DNA of 64,000 nt from Saprospiraceae bacterium (GTDB lineage Bacteria > Bacteroidota > Bacteroidia > Chitinophagales > Saprospiraceae), in NCBI GenBank assembly GCA_958295895.1, contig CATQHI010000003.1, positions 434,001-498,000 of the forward strand. Direction: 5' to 3'. Numbering within the stretch: position 1 is the first letter of the stretch; each line of letters starts with the position of its first letter. The notes below the pieces were generated by a model, which saw only the letters and a list, made by a program, of their open reading frames with translations, made no database searches and was not told where the DNA came from. Shown piece by piece: positions 17,307-24,376 of this stretch. Made by a program: the position numbers and the translations under genes.

Positions 17307-18400
17307 GGATCATCTGCACCGTCACCAACGACCTGAGCCACGACCAGCGCATGCACCGCATCTGTAATACCCTCGAGGGCGCGGGTCACCAGGTACTGCT
17401 GGTGGGTCGCTTACTGCCCGGCAGCACTCCCCTACCCGACCGGACTTATGCCACCTTCCGTATCCGTTGTAGGTACACCGCAGGGAAATTATTCTACTTG
17501 GAATTCAACTACCGGTTGTACCGCTATCTAAGGCGACAGACGGTCGATGTAATCTGCGCAGTCGACCTAGATACCCTACTACCCGCTAGCCTGTTACGTA
17601 GTCATCAGGTCAAAGTCGTTTATGATGCCCACGAGTGGTTCAGTGAAACTCCGGAGGTGGTCGACCGCCCCGCCACCCGCGGATTTTGGCGCCGGCTGGG
17701 TAGAAGGCTCGTACCGAAAACCGATGCCCGCTACACTGTGGCCCCGGAACTCGCCCGACTATTGCAGGAAGATTACCAATCGCCGTTTTCAGTAGTAAAA
17801 AACTTACCCAAGCAAAGAAAGATTACAAATAAAGAAAATATCGAAGGAGTAATATTGTACCAGGGCATGCTGAATCCAGGTCGCGGTCTGGAAACCGCCA
17901 TCACCGCCCTGACTCTTCTACCGGACTGTAAGTTGTGGATCGTTGGTTCCGGCCCCGAAGAAGCAGCGCTAAAGCAGCTCACCGCCACCCTGGAGCTCAC
18001 CGACCGTGTGTGGTTCGCCGGCTTCTACCCGCCCGCCAAGCTACCCGAGCTAACGGCGAAAGCCTGGCTGGGCCTCAACCTCCTCGAAGGATCCAGCCCC
18101 AGCTACTACTACAGCCTGGCCAATAAGGCCCTCGACTACATTCAGGCCGGTCTGCCGAGTATCCAGATGGACTATCCGGAGTACCGCACGATCAACGAGC
18201 AGTACGAAGTGTTTGAGCTTCTTTCCGAGCTTGCCGCACCTGCGCTTGCCGCCCACATTCAGTACCTGCTCGATCACCCCGATGCCTACGTGCACCTACG
18301 GAAAAACTGCCGGACGGCGGCGGGGGAGCTTTGCTGGGAGCGGGAGGAGGGGAAGCTATTGAAGATTTATTTAGCTCTTGAAGCTAGCCTACGAGACTAA
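17303..18400 (+). CDS. Glycosyltransferase, GT4-like
   Basis: A 365-residue GT-B fold enzyme beginning MRIICTVTNDLSHDQRMHRI. The N-terminal domain has VVYDAHEWFSETPEV. The C-terminal nucleotide-sugar domain has ILYQGMLNPGRGLETAI, LWIVGSGPEEAALK and the LGLNLLEGSSPSYYYSLANKALDYIQAGLP segment of family 4 enzymes. It starts with GTG and overlaps recQ by 4 bp. A short A+T-rich patch (17812-17860) marks the interdomain linker. Its 3' end overlaps rnd by 17 bp. Donor and acceptor are unknown. Confidence 0.85.
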   Translation: MRIICTVTNDLSHDQRMHRICNTLEGAGHQVLLVGRLLPGSTPLPDRTYATFRIRCRYTAGKLFYLEFNYRLYRYLRRQTVDVICAVDLDTLLPASLLRSHQVKVVYDAHEWFSETPEVVDRPATRGFWRRLGRRLVPKTDARYTVAPELARLLQEDYQSPFSVVKNLPKQRKITNKENIEGVILYQGMLNPGRGLETAITALTLLPDCKLWIVGSGPEEAALKQLTATLELTDRVWFAGFYPPAKLPELTAKAWLGLNLLEGSSPSYYYSLANKALDYIQAGLPSIQMDYPEYRTINEQYEVFELLSELAAPALAAHIQYLLDHPDAYVHLRKNCRTAAGELCWEREEGKLLKIYLALEASLRD

Positions 18401-19559
18401 TCTTCCCCCCCTCGATGCGCAGCTTCAGCCGGTCGAAATTCTTCAGCCAGCCCACGAAGTCCTCGCCGAGCAGCTCGCGGCGCCAGCCGGAGCCGAGGAT
18501 GCTCTGGCGCACACTCTCGTCCTGCTTCATACGCTTAATGGCATTGCGGGGCATCACCAGGGCGTGACTGATTTCGGCCTCGGCGGCGCGGTACTTCATG
18601 AGCAAATACAGTAGCTCGACGATCATATCGTCGTCCTCATCATCGTGGTTGGAACGCTGGATCTGTTTTACTACGTCCAACTCCTCGGGAGTAGCCGGCG
18701 TAGTATAGAAGTCGACGAAGAGATCTCCGTAACGGCCCACGGTCTTACCCGGCAGCCGACGATTCTCCTGCATGCTTTCCTTGCCGCCGCGCACACCGCG
18801 CACGAGCTGCCCGATGAGCTTACTGGACAGGATCATTTCCTTAGAATAGTTGCGCTGTTCGGCCTGGGCCCGGCGCCACTCGTACAGGCGGAGCAGAAAG
18901 ATCCGCTCCTTGGTCTTACCCGAGCGCGCGATGTTGCTGTTAAGAAGCTCGTGGTGCGGATCGCGGTAGTAGTAGTCGGGGTCGGTCATCAGCCCGCACT
19001 CCTCGAGGGCCCAGTCGAGCCGGCCGTTAGCGCGTAGTTTGTCCGTGATCGTGTCGTACAGTTGGCGGAGGTACACCACGTCGTAGAGGGCGTACTTGAT
19101 CTGTTTTTCGCTCATGGGGCGGCGCGACCAGTCGGTGACTGCGTAGCCCTTACCTACCCGCTCGCCGGTCTCGGCCTCTACGAGCTTGGCGAAGCTGGTG
19201 GGATAACGGTGACCGATGAAGGCAGCCGCCACCTGAGTGTCGAACACGTTGGTGGGCGTGATGCCGTGCGCCCGGTACAGCAGCCGGTAGTCATTGTCGC
19301 CCGCGTGGGTGATCTTGACTACGGCCGGGTCCTGCAAAATTTCTAGGAAGGGGCCCAGCTCGTCGATGGCCAGCGGATCGAGCAGAAAGTAACCGTGCAC
19401 GCTACTGATTTGAATCAGGCAGAGCAGGGTGTGGTAGCGCTTCTCGCCGATGAATTCGGTGTCAAAGCCCATCCAGTCAATATCGCGGTGCTGTTGGTTG
19501 AAGTCGTGGAGCCCTTCGGCTGTATTAATGAAGGTGTAATCGATACCGGCTGCGGTCAT
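18384..19559 (-). CDS. rnd: Ribonuclease D
   Basis: A 391-residue DEDDy 3'-5' exoribonuclease for tRNA and small-RNA maturation. Exo I is GFDTEFIGEKRYH, Exo II ITHAGDNDYRLLY, and Exo III contains YALYDVVYLRQLYD. HRDC-like helical regions follow, with KEMILSSKLIGQLVRG and a second degenerate copy towards the C-terminus. It is a single-gene unit convergent with the glycosyltransferase. Confidence 0.92.
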   Translation of the reverse strand: MTAAGIDYTFINTAEGLHDFNQQHRDIDWMGFDTEFIGEKRYHTLLCLIQISSVHGYFLLDPLAIDELGPFLEILQDPAVVKITHAGDNDYRLLYRAHGITPTNVFDTQVAAAFIGHRYPTSFAKLVEAETGERVGKGYAVTDWSRRPMSEKQIKYALYDVVYLRQLYDTITDKLRANGRLDWALEECGLMTDPDYYYRDPHHELLNSNIARSGKTKERIFLLRLYEWRRAQAEQRNYSKEMILSSKLIGQLVRGVRGGKESMQENRRLPGKTVGRYGDLFVDFYTTPATPEELDVVKQIQRSNHDDEDDDMIVELLYLLMKYRAAEAEISHALVMPRNAIKRMKQDESVRQSILGSGWRRELLGEDFVGWLKNFDRLKLRIEGGKISLVG

Positions 19560-19719
19560 GAGAGGTGATTCAGGTCAGGTAGCCGTCCATTGTAGCGGCT
19601 ACTTAGGGTGTGACGTACGCATACCGCGCGGGTCACTATACGGGGCTTAACGTCTTGTTACCGCAAAGGTTACAGCCAACCCCCCAGCCCGCCAAGCTGT
19701 TCCCGCTAAAATTTACCGT

Positions 19720-22700
19720 ATGAAACTCGCCAAACGTCTGCTCATCGGCCTGCTGGTCCTCGTGGTGTTACTCGTCGGCTTCCTCCTGGCCGCTCCTATC
19801 CTGTTTAAGGACCAGATCGTAGCCAATGTGAAGTCGGCCGTCAACAATAATCTGAACGCCAAGGTCGATTTTGCCGACGCCAACGTGAGCTTCCTGCGCA
19901 GCTTTCCCGATATCTCCCTGGCCGTCGACGACTATAGCGTGGTAGGTATCGACACCTTTGCGGGCCTTCCCCTGGTGACCGGTCGTCAGGCCAGCGTAGA
20001 TTTAGGCTTTTGGTCCGTCGTCGCTGGTGATGGCAACTACAACATTGAAGCCGTCACCCTTGATGCCCCCAGCATCAATCTCTTGGTTCTAACGCCAGAA
20101 CTAGCCAACTACCTCATCGTCCCGGAAACTGAAGAAGCGGGCGGGGCCGCCGGTGCAACGTCCGAGGAAGGCGCCGATCCACTCATCACCCTCGATCACT
20201 TCGCGGTCAACGACGGTAGCCTCGTGTACGATGACCGCACCACTACCACCTACCTTAAACTAAGCGGTCTTGAAGCTATCGGCGATGGCGACTTCACCGC
20301 CTCGGTGTTCGATCTCAATACGGTAGCCAAAGCAAATGCGTTTACCCTTGCCCAGGGGGGAGTCACTTATCTAAATGAAGTTACGCTCGATGCAGATGCC
20401 ATAGTCAATATCGACGCCGATGCCATGCGCTATACCTTCAAGGACAATCGCGTGACCCTCAACGCCCTGGCCCTCGAATTCGGCGGAAGCATTGATCTTC
20501 AGGATAATGACGACATCGACTTCAACCTTACCTACCAGGCTCCAGCCAATGACTTTAAGCAACTTTGGAGTATCATTCCCGCCGCATATACTGAAGGTTA
20601 CGAGCGCGTGCAGACCGGTGGTACCTTCACCCTACAGGGTACGGTCAATGGTACCTACAATGGAGATAAAGAGGTCTACCCCGCCTTCACTGTGAACAGC
20701 AATATCAGCGGCGGCAGCGTGCAGTATCCCGGCCGCCCCGTCGGTATCACTGGTATCGATGCGGCGCTTGCCGTGAACAGCCCCTCCAGCGACCTCGACC
20801 AATTAGTAGTTGACGTCCCACGATTTGACTTCACGCTCGGTGGCGATCCGTTCGCGGGGCGGTTCCGTCTGAGCTCGCCGCTCTCCGATCCCAGTGTGGA
20901 TGCCCGGCTGAAGGGTACGCTCGACCTGGAGAAGTGGTCGAGCGCCATTCCGCTGGAGGGCGTCAGCGAGCTGGCCGGCCGCATCGTAGCGGACATCACG
21001 ATGGACAACGTGCGCCAGAGCGCCATTGACGCCGGCCGCTACGCTGAGGTGAACCTAGCCGGCGACCTGCTGGTCAGTAACCTGGTCTACACCGCAGAGG
21101 GTACTCCTTCGGTACGCATCGCCCAGGCCAAAGCCGACTTCACCCCCCAGTATGTCGACCTTCAACAGTTTACCGCCACCCTAGGCCGCAGCGACATTTC
21201 GGCCTCCGCCAAGGTCAACAACATCCTGGCCTACTTTAGCCCCGAGCAGACCATGCGCGGCAGCGTGACGATGCGTTCTAATTACTTCGATGCCGACGAG
21301 TGGATGACCGAGGAGGACAGCGAGCGGGTGAGCAGCCCAGCGGAATTGAATGCCACGGCCACCCCTGCCCCCGCCCCCGAAGCGGAAACTGAGGTGTTCG
21401 ACCGCTTCGACTTCGACGTAGACGCTGAGATTCAGGAACTCGCCTATGGCACGTACCGACCAAAAGACCTGCGCGTAGTCGGCAACATCAAGCCCAATCG
21501 GCTCGAAATTGCCAACGCTGCCGCCACCCTGGAGCAGAGCAACTTCACCATGAGTGGCGTGGTCAACAACCTCTTCGACTACACCTTCGACGACGGGGTA
21601 CTGACCGGGGACCTTTCCGTGCGCTCCGGCTACTTTGATGTGGCGGACTTTATGGAGGATGAGGGGGTAACCACTACCAACGATGCACCTGCGACCCCGC
21701 CCGCTGCCGACGCTACCGCCGAGACTGCCCCCATCCCCGTGCCGCGTAATATCAACCTGAAGGTCGACATGGTCGCCGATCGCGTGCAGTACACCGATAT
21801 CACGATGAATGACGTGCAGGGTACTATGCTAGTGCGCGATGGTGCGATAGTGATTGAAGACGGTAATGCCAATCTGCTCGGCGGCGCCATGGACTTCACC
21901 GGTTCCTACGATACGGCGGAGGGCCAGGAGCCAGGTTTCCACTTCTCCTACGACATGAAAAATATGGACTTCTCGCAGGTCTTCGGAGCGCTCAACACCT
22001 TTGCGATCCTGGCTCCGGTGGGTAAGTTCATTTCCGGTAACTTCAGTAGCCAACTCGTGATGGAGGGTAAGCTTGGTGCTGATCTCTTCCCGCAGTTGAG
22101 CTCCATAGATGCTAAGGGACTACTCCGTACAGCTGAGGCCCGCATCGCTTCCTTCAAACCCTTGCAGGTGATCGGTAACGCTTTGAATGTCAACGAGCTA
22201 AAAAACAGCACTACCCTGAAGGATATCATCGCCGCTTTCCAGATCAACGACGGGAAAGTAACGGTCGAGCCCTTCGATTTCCGACTGGCGGGTATCCCAA
22301 TGCAACTAGGCGGCACCCACGGACTCGACACCGATATGGACTACCGTATCCGCGCCGCCGTACCCCGCTCGCTCATCCAGGGTAATATCGTGACCGGCAC
22401 AGCGCTCTCCGCCCTTGATAAGTTGGCCGGTCAGGCCGGAAAGCTGGGCCTTAATATTACCCCCGGCGATACCCTTAATCTGAACGTCAAGCTTACCGGC
22501 AGCCTTGCCGATCCGCGCGCCGGCTTCGACCTACTGGGTACGGAGGGCGGTGGTGGTGACGGATCGCTGGCGGGCTCTGTCAAAGATGCGGTAAAGGACC
22601 GCGTACAGGAGGAACTAGAAACCCGCAAGGAGCAGGTGCGTGATGAGCTAGCAACCCGCGTCGATAGCGCGAAGGCCCTAGCTGGTGCCCGCGCCCAGGT

Positions 22701-22929
22701 CGTAGAGGATAGCCTACGTAGTGCCGCCGCCCAGCAGGCGGAACGCCTGGAACAGGAGGCCGCGAACAAGTTACGTGGTGCCCTTGGACTGGGTCGCGAT
22801 AGTACAGCAACTGCTGGTGCCGACAGCCTCGCCTTACCCGGCGCCGCCCAGGATGCGGTCGATGACGTGAAGAAGGAGTTGGAGAAGTTTAACCCGTTTA
22901 AGCGGAAGAAGAATGGTGGAGGAGAGTGA
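19720..22929 (+). CDS. AsmA family envelope protein
   Basis: A 1069-residue protein with an N-terminal membrane anchor (residues about 5-28), then AsmA-type repeats (VDFADANVSFLRSFPDISLAVDDYSV at the start) and an AsmA C-terminal domain (FAILAPVGKFISGNFSSQLVMEG, then RTAEARIASFKPLQVIGNALNVNELKN). Two acidic Ala/Pro linkers interrupt the middle. The C-terminal ~130 residues form a charged helical tail (LETRKEQVRDELATRVDSAK). AsmA-like proteins form long beta-groove bridges implicated in phospholipid or outer-membrane homeostasis. It is a single-gene unit, divergent from rnd. Confidence 0.87.
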   Translation: MKLAKRLLIGLLVLVVLLVGFLLAAPILFKDQIVANVKSAVNNNLNAKVDFADANVSFLRSFPDISLAVDDYSVVGIDTFAGLPLVTGRQASVDLGFWSVVAGDGNYNIEAVTLDAPSINLLVLTPELANYLIVPETEEAGGAAGATSEEGADPLITLDHFAVNDGSLVYDDRTTTTYLKLSGLEAIGDGDFTASVFDLNTVAKANAFTLAQGGVTYLNEVTLDADAIVNIDADAMRYTFKDNRVTLNALALEFGGSIDLQDNDDIDFNLTYQAPANDFKQLWSIIPAAYTEGYERVQTGGTFTLQGTVNGTYNGDKEVYPAFTVNSNISGGSVQYPGRPVGITGIDAALAVNSPSSDLDQLVVDVPRFDFTLGGDPFAGRFRLSSPLSDPSVDARLKGTLDLEKWSSAIPLEGVSELAGRIVADITMDNVRQSAIDAGRYAEVNLAGDLLVSNLVYTAEGTPSVRIAQAKADFTPQYVDLQQFTATLGRSDISASAKVNNILAYFSPEQTMRGSVTMRSNYFDADEWMTEEDSERVSSPAELNATATPAPAPEAETEVFDRFDFDVDAEIQELAYGTYRPKDLRVVGNIKPNRLEIANAAATLEQSNFTMSGVVNNLFDYTFDDGVLTGDLSVRSGYFDVADFMEDEGVTTTNDAPATPPAADATAETAPIPVPRNINLKVDMVADRVQYTDITMNDVQGTMLVRDGAIVIEDGNANLLGGAMDFTGSYDTAEGQEPGFHFSYDMKNMDFSQVFGALNTFAILAPVGKFISGNFSSQLVMEGKLGADLFPQLSSIDAKGLLRTAEARIASFKPLQVIGNALNVNELKNSTTLKDIIAAFQINDGKVTVEPFDFRLAGIPMQLGGTHGLDTDMDYRIRAAVPRSLIQGNIVTGTALSALDKLAGQAGKLGLNITPGDTLNLNVKLTGSLADPRAGFDLLGTEGGGGDGSLAGSVKDAVKDRVQEELETRKEQVRDELATRVDSAKALAGARAQVVEDSLRSAAAQQAERLEQEAANKLRGALGLGRDSTATAGADSLALPGAAQDAVDDVKKELEKFNPFKRKKNGGGE

Positions 22930-22936
22930 TTAGTCT

Positions 22937-23356
22937 TCACCCAGGAGCTCCCAAGCGTTCCGGTACGCTGCTGACCTCGGTTTGGCGTTGGCGTTTGTCA
23001 TCTTCTACCAGGTGGATTTCGCTGCCGTAGGAGCTGAAGACATCAGCCGGCATAACGTAGAAGTTATGGGTATCCTCTATATAGAGGATGGCAAAGTCGA
23101 AATCCTCAGGAAGATAGTTGCTCCGAACCATCTGGCGACGATTCGTCTTGGTGCGCCTCACGTCTATGACGTAGTTCTTTTTAGCCTGATCATACCAGGC
23201 GTACTTTACCTATATCTTATATAAGCACTGTTCGATGTCCAGTACGAGGTCGTAAGGCAGGTAATCGCCGATGGGTCTACACACGCCCCATCCACGTTTT
23301 AATGCTTCTAGGATTACGGCTTGCTCCGCGATGTCGCCACGCTGCTTCGTCAGCAT
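22937..23356 (-). pseudogene. Degenerate I-Ssp6803I-like PD-(D/E)XK homing endonuclease (in-frame stop)
   Basis: Translation from the ATG at 23356 gives MLTKQRGDIAEQAVILEALK, then RGWGVCRPIGDYLPYDLVLD, then IEQCLYKI, a TAG stop (codon 49, 23212-23210), and VKYAWYDQAKKNYVIDVRRT continuing to a TGA at 22937; 139 codons in total. The pattern (conserved GD...AE start, PxGD...YDLV with Asp36, then a hydrophobic-x-K strand) matches the group I intron-associated PD-(D/E)XK family, whose founder I-Ssp6803I is about 150 residues and uses Asp-Gln-Lys. The stop sits where the catalytic Gln is expected, one base from CAG; Lys is two codons on. The gene is clearly less G+C-rich than its neighbours. It lies just downstream of, not inside, the intron-bearing tRNA. 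It is probably inactive; a sequence error is possible. Confidence 0.8.
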
Positions 23357-23362
23357 AGACCG

Positions 23363-23394
23363 AAAATATACAGGAAGTGGTATAAACGCAAAAA
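23363..23394 (-). promoter_or_regulatory. Promoter of the endonuclease remnant
   Basis: Minus strand TTTTTG (23394-23389), an 18-nt spacer, then TATATTTT (23370-23363), ending 6 nt before the ATG at 23356. The overlapping TATTTTCG reading ends 4 nt before it. The -33 element coincides with the T-tract of the tRNA terminator. Confidence 0.6.
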
Positions 23395-23424
23395 GCCGCT
23401 ACGAACTTCGGTTCGTAGCGGCTT
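23390..23424 (-). terminator. Intrinsic terminator of the initiator tRNA gene
   Basis: A perfect 14-bp stem (AAGCCGCTACGAAC at 23393-23406, GTTCGTAGCGGCTT at 23411-23424) with a 4-nt loop, followed on the minus strand by a T5 run (23394-23390). It begins 9 nt after the tRNA 3' end. Confidence 0.92.
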
Positions 23425-23433
23425 ATGCCAATG

Positions 23434-23817
23434 TAGCGGGGGCAAGACTCGAACTTGCGACCTTCGGGTTATGCGTACCACTATAGCTTTCGCTACGCCC
23501 GCCTACAAAATAGACGGATTTGATGGTCTGGACTTTCTCTTCACCGGCACGACTACGGTCGTGCTACGGTGTTCACCATTAAGTCTCTACACCTTCCTAG
23601 AAAAGATCCAGGCTTGGCTCGGGATTACCATACGAAAGGCTTCCCCGAATTTGATGAATGTTCACCCAGGCGTTTCCACCTAGGCAGCCCAAGCAAGAAA
23701 AGCTGCTGAGAGTTATTCAGTGCGTGCGGTGGGTATCACCGTACGAAAACCGTTTTGACACGGCCAGTTAAACTTACAATCTTGAGCCCGACGAGCTACC
23801 AACTGCTCCACCCCGCG
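23434..23817 (-). tRNA. Initiator tRNA-fMet (CAT), split by a group I intron
   Basis: The 5' exon is 23817-23785 (33 nt, acceptor CGCGGGG, D arm GAGC/GCTC, anticodon stem TCGGG, then C32 U33). The 3' exon is 23473-23434 (40 nt, CATAA, stem CCCGA, variable AGGTC, T arm GCAAG-TTCGAGT-CTTGC, acceptor CCCCGC, U72, A73). Joined, it gives a 73-nt cloverleaf with anticodon CAU. Three G-C pairs (GGG/CCC) in the anticodon stem and an unpaired C1 x U72 identify the initiator species. CCA is not encoded. It has its own promoter and terminator, so it is a single-gene unit. Confidence 0.95.
23474..23784 (-). mobile_element. Group I intron (IC3-like) in the initiator tRNA anticodon loop, 311 nt
   Basis: The intron interrupts between U33 and C34. 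The 5' exon ends in U and the intron ends in G, as group I splicing requires. The core elements are all present in order: P (AAATTCGGGGAAGCC, near 23652-23638), Q (AATCCCGAGCCAAGCC, 23626-23611), R (GGAAGGTGTAGAGACTT, 23597-23581) and S (AAGAGAAAGTCCAGACC, near 23542-23526). GACTT in R pairs with AAGTC in S as P7. An internal GGCC near 23765 can pair with the exon end GGCU (P1, with the U.G at the splice site). P2 (CCTAGGTG-GAAA-CGCCTGGG) and P9 (TAGC-GAAA-GCTA) have GNRA loops, and P8 is a nested CACCG/GCACGAC hairpin. The core closely resembles the Azoarcus tRNA-Ile intron. No ORF is inside. Confidence 0.95.
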
Positions 23818-23853
23818 ATGTAATTTGTACCACGCTACCATCGTAACGGGTTG

Positions 23854-23884
23854 CAAAGATAGAGACAATCCACGAACGGCAAAA
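23854..23884 (-). promoter_or_regulatory. Promoter of the initiator tRNA gene
   Basis: Minus strand TTTTG (23884-23880), an 18-nt spacer, TATCTTTG (23861-23854): a near-perfect Bacteroidota housekeeping promoter, 36 bp upstream of tRNA position 1. Confidence 0.85.
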
Positions 23885-23907
23885 GTTTCCTACAGCTTTT
23901 GAAAAAA

Positions 23908-24243
23908 TTAATCTTCGGCCTCGGGGGCGAGCTGGATGCGCAGACCGTCCAGGGCATCGGTGATGCGGAGCTGGCAGCCGAGGCGGCTGTTGTCCTCGAC
24001 GAAGAAGGCCTGGTCGAGCATGTCCTCCTCGTCGTCGCTCATATCGGGCAGGGGGGTATCGGTGAGGATGTAGCAGTGGCAGGTGCTGCACAGGGCCATG
24101 CCGCCGCAGGTGCCCTTGACCGGTAGCTCGTAGGCCTTGCAGACCTCCATTACGTTCATGTTCATGTCGGTGGGGGCCTCGAGTTCGTGGGCCTCGCCGA
24201 CGCGGTCGATGACGGTGAGGAGGATATTACCGGGCTCGGGCAT
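23908..24243 (-). CDS. 2Fe-2S ferredoxin (adrenodoxin/ISC type)
   Basis: A 111-residue soluble electron carrier. The cluster ligands are CGGMALCSTC (C-x5-C-x2-C) plus a distal Cys in SRLGCQLRI, as in the Isc/adrenodoxin group. An acidic C-terminal tail follows. I start it at MPEPGNILLTV (24243) because the upstream in-frame ATG at 24270 lies on the -7 box TATATTTG. No isc genes adjoin it, so its redox partner is unknown. Confidence 0.88.
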   Translation of the reverse strand: MPEPGNILLTVIDRVGEAHELEAPTDMNMNVMEVCKAYELPVKGTCGGMALCSTCHCYILTDTPLPDMSDDEEDMLDQAFFVEDNSRLGCQLRITDALDGLRIQLAPEAED

Positions 24244-24255
24244 GGCGGGAAAGGC

Positions 24256-24286
24256 TTTTTGGGGGCGCAAATATAGCGTACCTTTG
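24256..24286 (+). promoter_or_regulatory. Promoter of the SulP transporter gene
   Basis: TTTTTG (24256-24261), a 17-nt spacer, TACCTTTG (24279-24286). The predicted leader is about 85 nt to the ATG at 24377. It interdigitates with the ferredoxin promoter on the other strand. Confidence 0.65.
24268..24275 (-). promoter_or_regulatory. -7 box of the ferredoxin gene
   Basis: TATATTTG on the minus strand, 24 nt before the chosen ATG at 24243. It lies between the -33 and -7 elements of the divergent SulP promoter, so the two promoters should compete. Confidence 0.6.
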
Positions 24287-24376
24287 CGGCCGTTTAGCGT
24301 AAGCGAGTCGATCTACACCACCCCACAAACCGAAGTTCAGCGGCATATGCCGTCGGGCGACTCCGTCGACTACCCC

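Noticed and set aside
17812-17860. A+T-rich patch in the glycosyltransferase as an insertion
   Set aside because: It is in frame and falls in the expected interdomain linker of a GT-B enzyme; length is normal.
22431-22940. 169-residue minus-strand ORF opposite the AsmA C-terminus
   Set aside because: Ser/Arg/Ala low complexity mirroring the charged helical tail on the plus strand.
23210-23212. TAG in the endonuclease remnant as a recoded (Gln) codon
   Set aside because: TAG is used as an ordinary stop in many intact genes of the window (for example 14660-14662 and 9839-9841), so recoding is unlikely.
23474-23784. Group II intron or tRNA-targeted genomic island as the explanation for the split tRNA
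   Set aside because: The insert is short, ends in G, and has the group I P/Q/R/S core; there is no domain V, reverse transcriptase, integrase or attachment-site duplication.
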